A DNA stretch of 6,123 nucleotides from Chloroflexota bacterium (lineage in GTDB: Bacteria > Chloroflexota > Anaerolineae > Anaerolineales > UBA11858): NCBI GenBank assembly GCA_003513015.1, contig DOTA01000470.1, positions 6,374 to 12,496 on the forward strand, read 5' to 3'. Of this stretch, positions 1 to 5,308 are shown in pieces. The notes beneath the pieces were generated by a model, which did no database searches, was not told the DNA's origin, and worked only from the letters and a program-made list of their open reading frames with translations. Position numbers and translations under genes: made by a program. The number at the start of each line of letters is the position of its first letter. The stretch's first letter is position 1.

Positions 1-122
1 GTTAGGGTGCCATCCGGGAAATATCGCCGCATCTCCGGGTCGCGGTAGAGGGCGAAATATGCCTCGAGGTCTTCCAAAACTGGGTGACGCAAAAGGAGAC
101 GTTTGGTTTCTAAAATTTTCAT
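1..122 (-). CDS. GNAT-family N-acetyltransferase (RimJ/RimL type), N-terminal fragment cut by window edge
   Basis: Only the first 40 codons are present; the gene continues past the left edge. The N-terminus reads MKILETKRLLLRHPVLEDLE, followed by a helix ending in YRDPEMRRYFPDGTL. The opening 'LETxRLxLR' strand, then a 'xxED' helix start and a 'xxDPEMxR' segment, is the usual beginning of RimJ/RimL-like GNAT enzymes, which transfer an acetyl group from acetyl-CoA to an amine (a protein N-terminus or a small molecule). The acetyl-CoA-binding motif lies outside the window, so substrate and activity cannot be judged. The start at 122 is supported by AGGA on the minus strand (127-130), 4 nt upstream. 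That AGGA overlaps the TAG stop of the membrane-protein gene before it, and only 6 nt separate the two genes. This implies one transcript and probably translational coupling. Confidence 0.8.
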   Translation of the reverse strand, partial: MKILETKRLLLRHPVLEDLEAYFALYRDPEMRRYFPDGTL

Positions 123-126
123 GGAT

Positions 127-130
127 TCCT
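127..130 (-). promoter_or_regulatory. Ribosome binding site of the GNAT gene, overlapping the upstream stop codon
   Basis: Minus-strand AGGA lies 4 nt before the ATG at 122 and shares bases with the TAG stop (129-131) of the preceding gene. This arrangement fits termination-reinitiation coupling between the two cistrons. Confidence 0.6.
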
Positions 131-590
131 AAATCGCTTTCCTGGTAAATAAACCGCCCAACACCAACCCGTATATGCCATGCCCCAGAGCCCACTCCCA
201 AAAGGGAAGTTGCGCCAGAGTAGAAGTCGTGCCCGGTAAAATGGCAACCTGGGCTAAAAATAGCAGCAGCGCACCATAACCCATTCCGCCCAGCCAAATA
301 AGGAACTGTGAGGATGCAAAACGCCGTAGCACCGGCCAAATCAGCGCCCCAAACAGCATCCCGTAGATCGCTGAAACTGCCAGGTGGCTCAACAAACCCT
401 GGAGCGGCGAGGTCAGCTCGCCAGCGCTGAAGCGCTCCAACAAAGCTGCAGGTGATTCGCCCAAAAGCAAAGTAATGATTGCCATGCTTAGAATCATCGC
501 GATCCCACTCGCCAACCCAAAAATCAAACCATCAATAGCGTAATTGCTGATCTTTGCCTTATTATTTGTAATTAGACCAAATTTATCCAT
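129..590 (-). CDS. Four-helix integral membrane protein of unknown function
   Basis: A 153-residue hydrophobic protein that I do not recognise as a named family. Four membrane segments are visible at about residues 19-43, 64-86, 95-117 and 131-149, joined by short loops. The N-terminus (MDKFGLITNNKAKISN) and the C-terminal tail (TRKAI) are basic and polar, which suggests both ends are cytoplasmic. Helices 2 and 4 carry a matching pattern, IYGMLFGAL (75-83) and IYGLVLGGL (139-147), each preceded by a histidine (H69 and H137). This suggests an internal two-helix duplication. No enzyme motif is present. The ATG at 590 has only a weak, distant GAAGG (602-606, 11 nt away). M32 and M36 lie inside helix 1, so they are unlikely starts. 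The gene is co-directional with the GNAT gene 6 nt downstream and divergent from the BTAD regulator. Confidence 0.75.
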   Translation of the reverse strand: MDKFGLITNNKAKISNYAIDGLIFGLASGIAMILSMAIITLLLGESPAALLERFSAGELTSPLQGLLSHLAVSAIYGMLFGALIWPVLRRFASSQFLIWLGGMGYGALLLFLAQVAILPGTTSTLAQLPFWEWALGHGIYGLVLGGLFTRKAI

Positions 591-591
591 A

Positions 592-621
592 ATTATATAT
601 ACCTTCGTTTATTTGTGTTAA
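592..621 (-). promoter_or_regulatory. Possible promoter for the leftward membrane-protein/GNAT unit
   Basis: On the minus strand, TTAACA (616-621) and TATAAT (592-597) are separated by 18 bp, a good match to sigma-70-type hexamers. However, TATAAT ends 1 nt before the ATG at 590, so transcription from it would start a few bases inside the ORF. Either the true promoter lies further upstream or the match is chance in an AT-rich stretch. Confidence 0.25.
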
Positions 622-689
622 CGAATTTTGATATGATGCTGATTGGTTGGGGATTGATCTTTCAGCAGCCGATTGCCTTAATCATACCT

Positions 690-725
690 GTTACCCGTAT
701 TGAAACCGTTACGATAAACGTTACG
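690..725 (+). repeat. Cluster of GTTAC direct repeats in the divergent promoter region
   Basis: GTTAC occurs at 690-694, 708-712 and 720-724. The last two sit in identical heptamers, CGTTACG at 707-713 and 719-725, spaced 12 bp start to start. One inverted copy, GTAAC, is at 749-753, inside the predicted promoter of the BTAD gene. Direct heptamers about one helical turn apart just upstream of a regulator gene could be operator half-sites, possibly for SARP-type autoregulation. That role is an inference from position only. Confidence 0.35.
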
Positions 726-738
726 GCAAATGCTCAAC

Positions 739-767
739 TTACAATTTGGTAACATATCCAGTAAAAT
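739..767 (+). promoter_or_regulatory. Probable promoter of the BTAD regulator, placed for a leaderless transcript
   Basis: TTACAA (739-744) and TAAAAT (762-767) are separated by 17 bp, close to sigma-70-type consensus. The usual 6-8 nt to the start site puts transcription initiation at about 774, the A of the ATG. No Shine-Dalgarno-like sequence occurs between the -10 hexamer and the ATG. Confidence 0.5.
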
Positions 768-773
768 TAGCCT

Positions 774-3731
774 ATGCCCACTTACTATTTTTTCCTCTTT
801 GGCACCCCGCGCCTGGAGTATCTGGGCCAGCCCGTTGCCATTGACACCCGCAAAGCGTTTGCTTTGTTGGCCTATCTCTTGATCGAAAACCAACCCCAAA
901 GCCGGGATTCGCTGGCGGCCTTATTCTGGCCCGAATCCGATCAGAGCGCGGCCCGGAGCGCGCTGCGCCGCACCCTTTCCGCTTTGCGCGGCGCACTGAA
1001 TGATGATTTGGTTGATTTTGGACGCGAGGTTATCGCCCTCCGACCGGGGGAGGATTTATGGTGTGATGTCAGCGCCTTCCAGGCCTCCCTGCTTGAATGC
1101 CGCACCCACGGACATCCCGCAAGGCAGGTTTGCCCGAACTGCCTGGCCTCGCTTCAGCAAGCCGCCGATCTTTACGCCGCCGATTTCATGACGGGGTTCA
1201 GCCTGCGCGATAGCGCCGCCTTTGACGACTGGCAGTTTTTCGAGGCCGATCGCCTCCGCCGAGAATTGGCAAATGTTTTAGAGCGCCTGGTAAATCTCCA
1301 TAAAGAGCAGCACGATTTCCAAACCGGCCTCTCATACGCTCGGCGCTGGCTGTCCCTCGACAACCTCAACGAAGCCGCCCACCGCGCCCTGATCACCCTC
1401 TACGCCCAAAGTAACCAGCGCAACGCCGCCTTGCGCCAATACCGCGAGTGTGTTCGCATCCTGGAAGAAGAGCTGGGCGTGCCGCCCCTTGCTGAAACCA
1501 CCCATCTCTACGAAACCGTTAAAGAAAATCGTCTGGAAGATTCAACGACTCATGAACCGGTATCCGTGATCAATCCCCAGGATATACCTGGGACTGGATC
1601 ATCGACATGGATCGAAGATCAACCTGCACCTCTGATGGATTCCGCTCCCCTGGTTGGTCGCGCACCCGAATGGGAACAACTTACCCGAATTTATGATGGA
1701 ATCCGTCAAAACGGAGTTTTCGCGGCCCTGACCGGAGAACCCGGCATCGGCAAAACCCGCCTGGCCGAAGAATTCAGCACACATCTGCAAAAACGCGGGG
1801 CGATCACCCTCTCAGCACGCGGCTACGCCGGGGAGAGCAATCTGGCCTACACCCCACTGATTGATTTGCTCCGCCAGGGAATCAGTCAATCGCAGGGTAA
1901 ACCCTGGTGGCATGGTTTGCATCCTCACTGGTTGAGTGAAGTGGCCTTGCTGGTGCCCGAACTGTCCACCATCATCCCGGACTTACCACCGGCACAGCCA
2001 ACCGCAGGGCCGGGCGCACAGACCCGTTTTTACCAAGGGGTTTGCCAGGCCCTGATGGCCTTGGTCAGCGGCCCATCACCCGGTGTGATTTTCATTGACA
2101 ATCTGGAATGGGCGGATGAATCTACCCTGGATTTGCTGGCCTACCTGGCACGGCGCTTGCGGGCACGTCCTATATTTTTGTTGGTTACCTGGCAAAGGGA
2201 AAACACCTCGATCACGGGGAAACTTGAGCAAATTTTCAACGATTCCGAGTTTACGCTACGCCTCGAATTGTCACCTTTAGAGCCGGATCAAGCCTTAGCC
2301 TTAATCGAACAATTCGAGAGAAATGTTCAGCTTTTTCCACCTGCGTTTAAAGATCAACTCGTGAAAGTCTCCCAGGGCTTTCCCCATTTCCTGGTGGAAT
2401 ATTTGCAGGCTGCTCGGGTGGGGGAGATTTCCTCGGAATTGGCAACCAGCCATTGGCCCATCCCGGCAGGCCTGCGCGGAATGTTGCAAACTCGTCTCGC
2501 AAATCTGAGTGGTTCAGCCTCCCAAATTCTGCAAGCCGCGGCGGTGATTGGGCGCACCTTCGAGAGCGATCTGCTCCAAACGGTGAGTGGGCGCACCGAA
2601 GAAGAAATCATCCAGGGGATTGAAGAATTGCTCAGCCGGAATTTGGTGCGGGAATTGCCGATTCAGGCGGCTTACCCCTCAGTAACTCGCTACGATTTTA
2701 AACAAGAGCAGGTGCGAGCCTTGGTGCTGGCAGAAATCAGTTTGATTCGCCTTCGTTTACTGCATCGCAGGATCGCCGAGTCTTTGGTCGAACGGATTCA
2801 TCTACCATCTAAACGCTCACAAAACGGGCAGATTGCTTTCCATTTTCAGCAAGCTGGCCTACCCGAGCAAGCCGCCATCTACTACTTTCAGGCCGGGCAG
2901 ATGGCGCGTGCCATTCGTGCCAATGCCGATGCCCTGGCACATTTCCAAGCTGCGTTGGCTTTGGGTTATCCACAGAAATCGGAGGTGTTAATCGAACTTG
3001 GGGATTTATACACACTCCAAGGCGATTATCCGCAGGCCATTCAGCAATATGAAGCTGCGGCTGCCTTTAGCCCATCGGCACGGTTGCCAGCCATCGAACA
3101 AAAAATTGGACGAGTTTACCTGCGCCGCGGATTCTGGGAACAGGCCGCCTGCCATTTCGAGGCAGCCCTCTACGATTTGGAGGCTTTACCCCCGGAGCGG
3201 CAAAAAGCCTTTGAAGCCGAGGTGCGCGCTGATTGGAGTTTGGCCTGTCATCGAGAGAGAAAAACAGAGGAAGCCCAGAATCTGGCCCAAGCAGCTCTGG
3301 GTTTGGCGGAATCCAGTGGCGCTCCGTTGGCCTTGGCACAGGTTCATAACCTATTGGGAGTGCTGGCGCGAGCAGGTCAATGCCCCGATGCGACTTTGGA
3401 GCATCTCACGAATAGCCTTTCCTTTGCCCGCCAACTCGACAACCCCAGTGCGCAGATTGCGGCCCTTAACAATCTGGCCCTGGCGCAGTCTGACAATGGA
3501 GATTATGTGCAAGCGATTGCTACCCTTCAAGGTGCCCTTGATGAGTGCATCGGCGTTGGGGATCGACATCTGGAAGCTGCCTTGCGTAATAATCTGGCTG
3601 ACACTTTACGCGCCAGCGGTCAGACTGAATCTGCCATTGCACAACTCAAACAAGCCGTGGCCATCTTTGCAGAAATTGGTCAGAACGTGGAGGCTTGGGA
3701 GCCCGAAATTTGGAAACTGGTGGAATGGTGA
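774..3731 (+). CDS. SARP/BTAD-type transcriptional regulator with fused ATPase and TPR domains
   Basis: A 985-residue multidomain regulator. Residues 1-95 form an OmpR-type winged helix: an opening strand, 'RKAFALLAYLL', then 'SRDSLAALFWPE', then a basic recognition-helix region with RSALRRTLSALRGAL (61-75). Residues 98-248 form the bacterial transcriptional activation (BTAD) domain, ending in the typical 'EEELGVPPLAET' segment. A Cys/His cluster (C109, H112, H114, C120, C123) sits near the start of the BTAD. Residues 291-560 are a STAND/AAA-type NTPase with 'PLVGR' (292-296), Walker A GEPGIGKT (321-328) and Walker B VIFIDNLEWAD (438-448). The remainder is helical and contains TPR-like repeats from about 690 to 970. 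There is no C-terminal LuxR helix-turn-helix, so this is not a MalT/LAL protein. Such proteins act in the cytoplasm as nucleotide-gated activators. The target genes and ligand are unknown. The start is well fixed: an in-frame TAG (768-770) lies one codon upstream, and the N-terminus matches the usual domain start. Confidence 0.9.
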   Translation: MPTYYFFLFGTPRLEYLGQPVAIDTRKAFALLAYLLIENQPQSRDSLAALFWPESDQSAARSALRRTLSALRGALNDDLVDFGREVIALRPGEDLWCDVSAFQASLLECRTHGHPARQVCPNCLASLQQAADLYAADFMTGFSLRDSAAFDDWQFFEADRLRRELANVLERLVNLHKEQHDFQTGLSYARRWLSLDNLNEAAHRALITLYAQSNQRNAALRQYRECVRILEEELGVPPLAETTHLYETVKENRLEDSTTHEPVSVINPQDIPGTGSSTWIEDQPAPLMDSAPLVGRAPEWEQLTRIYDGIRQNGVFAALTGEPGIGKTRLAEEFSTHLQKRGAITLSARGYAGESNLAYTPLIDLLRQGISQSQGKPWWHGLHPHWLSEVALLVPELSTIIPDLPPAQPTAGPGAQTRFYQGVCQALMALVSGPSPGVIFIDNLEWADESTLDLLAYLARRLRARPIFLLVTWQRENTSITGKLEQIFNDSEFTLRLELSPLEPDQALALIEQFERNVQLFPPAFKDQLVKVSQGFPHFLVEYLQAARVGEISSELATSHWPIPAGLRGMLQTRLANLSGSASQILQAAAVIGRTFESDLLQTVSGRTEEEIIQGIEELLSRNLVRELPIQAAYPSVTRYDFKQEQVRALVLAEISLIRLRLLHRRIAESLVERIHLPSKRSQNGQIAFHFQQAGLPEQAAIYYFQAGQMARAIRANADALAHFQAALALGYPQKSEVLIELGDLYTLQGDYPQAIQQYEAAAAFSPSARLPAIEQKIGRVYLRRGFWEQAACHFEAALYDLEALPPERQKAFEAEVRADWSLACHRERKTEEAQNLAQAALGLAESSGAPLALAQVHNLLGVLARAGQCPDATLEHLTNSLSFARQLDNPSAQIAALNNLALAQSDNGDYVQAIATLQGALDECIGVGDRHLEAALRNNLADTLRASGQTESAIAQLKQAVAIFAEIGQNVEAWEPEIWKLVEW

Positions 3732-3752
3732 AGTGATTGGTACTATCACTTC
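3730..3752 (+). terminator. Possible weak terminator: inverted repeat overlapping the regulator's stop codon
   Basis: GAAGTGAT (3730-3737) and ATCACTTC (3745-3752) are a perfect 8-bp inverted repeat with a 7-nt loop. The left arm begins inside the TGA stop (3729-3731). The downstream sequence is pyrimidine-rich but interrupted (TCTCAGTTATAGTTTC), so it lacks a classical U-tract. It could end the regulator mRNA, protect its 3' end, or be an operator-like dyad. It is the best terminator candidate for the rightward gene. Confidence 0.4.
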
Positions 3753-3930
3753 TCTCAGTTATAGTTTCATTTGCACATTCATGGGTAAATCTTCTGCTTT
3801 ACACCAGCCGATTCTTGATCTGAAACATAATCATGAATCAGATGCAGTTATCTACTCGCGTACTCAAGCTGGCGTGCACCATTGCCGATTTGAAAATCGC
3901 GCCCACGCCTCTGGCGGTTGGGGAATCTAA

Positions 3931-3967
3931 AAGGCCCCAGCGTGGATGAGTTCCAAGCCGGGGCCTT
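3931..3967 (-). terminator. Intrinsic terminator of the leftward sialidase-like gene
   Basis: AAGGCCCC (3931-3938) pairs with GGGGCCTT (3960-3967). Inside this stem, GC (3940-3941) pairs with GC (3957-3958) and TGGA (3943-3946) with TCCA (3952-3955), closing a 5-nt loop. The two internal mismatches (3939/3959 and 3942/3956) are symmetric. The result is one long 14-bp hairpin. Read on the minus strand it ends in CCTTTTAG, a short T-run, about 37 nt after the gene's stop codon. On the plus strand it is followed by ACCGCC, so it suits leftward termination better, although the hairpin itself might also slow rightward transcription. Confidence 0.65.
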
Positions 3968-4004
3968 ACCGCCCTGGGAAGGGCAAAAACGGGGGTTCTG
4001 AATT

Positions 4005-5165
4005 TTAGCGTGCCGAGATCTGATCAGCCAGCGCTTCCAGCGCGGGGAGATCAATCTTCGCCATCTCCACCGCAGTAGGCAGCAGCATCCCCATAAACCA
4101 GGGATAATCGTGATTTGTGGGGCTGGTGTAATAGGTGAGGTAGGCGGCATCGCCATCTACGACCAAACCCACATACGAAGTATCGCCACTGCTGGGCAAA
4201 TCCGTCAGGTACGCCAATCCATCTTCACGCACTTCAAAGAGAGCGGTGCGCTTACGGGAGAGCGCGCTGCCCTGGGCAGTCAGTGGTCCGCTGTGGCCTA
4301 AATCGGGCTGGTAGCGTCCCACCGCGTAGACCCGATCGTTATAGGTGAACAGGTACGGCCCATCCAGGCGGGTAACTTTGCTTTGCAGCAGTTCCGTCCA
4401 GGCATCGTAGGGCGGCTCCGCCACCGCAATCAAGGTCGCTCCCTGGGTATCGCCGAAGATGCCATCGGTCGCGGCGCCATACTCCATGCGAGCGGTGGCG
4501 ATCATGCGCCCATCGGGCAAAAATTCGATCTCAGTCTCATCGTTGCGTTCCCCCTGGCTGATGGTCGCCACGATTTCCCAATTAACGCCATCCGTAGATT
4601 TGAGCAGCACGGCCTTGCCATGCTCGTACCAGTACGCCGAATTGTAGAAGGTTTCGCCATCCTGGGTGATCGGCCGCCAAAACAGCCAGCCATCCAGCCC
4701 GGGAATATCCTCAAAATCGCTCCAGGTTTCGCCATCTTCGGAAACCGCGTAAACCGTGAGGTAGGGTTCCGCCAAAAAATCGGTATTTTTGAGCGCATAT
4801 AAAAAGAGTTGATCGTCGATCACCGCCAATTTGGGGTCGCGGATATCCTCGCCCGGCGGGTTGAAGGTCGCGACTTCCTCCCAGGTTTGGCCCTGATCGT
4901 AGGTGCGGGTCACGTGCATCACCGATTCATCGTTGCCAAAATGGAATGGCGAGGAAACATAGGCCAGATAGTAGGCATCGCCCCATTCGATCATATCGGT
5001 GTTCGAGTTATGCGCATCATCCTTGACCACATCCCAGGTTTGGGCAACGATCTCTGGGTTGACCTGCGCCTGATTGGGGCGCAAAAACCAATAACCGAAC
5101 AATAAAACTAAAAATAAGAGCAAAACTCCCAGGGTGATTCCCATCCATTTAAGTGTTTTTTTCAT
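4005..5165 (-). CDS. Membrane-anchored sialidase-like beta-propeller protein (BNR/Asp-box repeats)
   Basis: The product is 386 residues from the ATG at 5165. It begins MKKTLKW, followed by one hydrophobic helix at about 8-28 (GVLLLFLVLLFGYWFL) with no clear cleavage site, so it is probably a signal anchor with the rest outside the cytoplasm. The body is beta-rich. It carries a canonical Asp box TYDQGQTW (88-95) and two shorter SxDGxxW versions, SEDGETW (142-148) and STDGVNW (190-196). These are hallmarks of sialidase/neuraminidase-fold propellers (GH33-like and related glycosidases). Candidate active-site residues by position are R109 in 'DIRDPKL', E211/E213 in 'NDETEIEF', R284 in 'AVGRY' and Y331 or Y345/Y346 near the C-terminus. 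The full Arg triad cannot be verified by eye, so activity on sialic acid is unproven and another glycan hydrolase, or a binding-only propeller, is possible. The frame stays open upstream to an ATG at 5273, but those extra 36 residues are polar and would bury the signal anchor. The gene is divergent from the dehalogenase-like gene. Confidence 0.8.
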   Translation of the reverse strand: MKKTLKWMGITLGVLLLFLVLLFGYWFLRPNQAQVNPEIVAQTWDVVKDDAHNSNTDMIEWGDAYYLAYVSSPFHFGNDESVMHVTRTYDQGQTWEEVATFNPPGEDIRDPKLAVIDDQLFLYALKNTDFLAEPYLTVYAVSEDGETWSDFEDIPGLDGWLFWRPITQDGETFYNSAYWYEHGKAVLLKSTDGVNWEIVATISQGERNDETEIEFLPDGRMIATARMEYGAATDGIFGDTQGATLIAVAEPPYDAWTELLQSKVTRLDGPYLFTYNDRVYAVGRYQPDLGHSGPLTAQGSALSRKRTALFEVREDGLAYLTDLPSSGDTSYVGLVVDGDAAYLTYYTSPTNHDYPWFMGMLLPTAVEMAKIDLPALEALADQISAR

Positions 5166-5177
5166 GACAGGTTTTTT

Positions 5178-5181
5178 CTCC
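5178..5181 (-). promoter_or_regulatory. Candidate ribosome binding site of the sialidase-like gene, with long spacing
   Basis: Minus-strand GGAG lies 12 nt upstream of the ATG at 5165, separated by an A-rich stretch. The spacing is longer than optimal. Even so, this is the only purine-rich site near the start that gives a proper N-terminal signal anchor, and it helps prefer 5165 over the upstream in-frame ATG at 5273. Confidence 0.4.
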
Positions 5182-5200
5182 AATTTAAAAATGATGGCGT

Positions 5201-5227
5201 ATTTTACTGTATTTTCGGCAATGTTAA
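5201..5227 (-). promoter_or_regulatory. Possible promoter of the sialidase-like gene
   Basis: On the minus strand TTAACA (5222-5227) precedes TAAAAT (5201-5206) with 15-bp spacing, which is short. The -10 context CAGTAAAAT is identical to that before the BTAD regulator (CAGTAAAAT, 759-767). Transcription would start near 5194, leaving a leader of about 30 nt. This is a moderate to weak call based on hexamer matches only. Confidence 0.3.
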
Positions 5228-5264
5228 CAGAATCTCGGCGGCAGGGATCAACTGACAAAACGGT

Positions 5265-5270
5265 TATAAT
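5265..5270 (+). promoter_or_regulatory. Candidate -10 element of the reductive-dehalogenase-like gene
   Basis: A perfect TATAAT (5265-5270) predicts a start near 5277 and a leader of about 32 nt. No convincing -35 hexamer is found 16-18 bp upstream: the sequence there is about GCAGGGAT, and the TGACA-like CTGACA at 5252-5257 is too close. If real, the promoter may depend on an activator. Confidence 0.4.
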
Positions 5271-5300
5271 CAAGCAACGAAACTGCTACTGGCAAAGTGC

Positions 5301-5304
5301 GAGG
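5301..5304 (+). promoter_or_regulatory. Ribosome binding site of the reductive-dehalogenase-like gene
   Basis: GAGG lies 4 nt before the ATG at 5309. It decides between that ATG and an in-frame GTG at 5297, which has no comparable upstream site. Confidence 0.5.
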
Positions 5305-5308
5305 CACG

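Noticed and set aside
774..3731. LuxR-type LAL/MalT regulator as the identity of the large gene
   Set aside because: There is no C-terminal LuxR helix-turn-helix; the protein ends in TPR-like helices. DNA binding is at the N-terminus through an OmpR-type winged helix followed by a BTAD domain.
3841..3925. Possible degraded tRNA or small structured RNA gene between the convergent genes
   Set aside because: No T-loop GTTCGAnTC box, acceptor stem or CCA pairing can be built. Only short inverted repeats are seen.
2998..3930. A 310-codon plus-strand open frame overlapping the end of the BTAD gene and continuing to 3930
   Set aside because: It is a different frame of the regulator's TPR region. 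Its translation is rich in Arg/Trp/Pro with no domain pattern, and the part beyond 3731 has no ribosome binding site or recognisable motif.
4383..5105. Plus-strand open frames of 139 and 98 codons (4383-4802 and 4809-5105)
   Set aside because: Both lie antisense to the sialidase-like gene, whose Asp boxes and signal anchor show that the minus strand is coding. These are antisense shadows.
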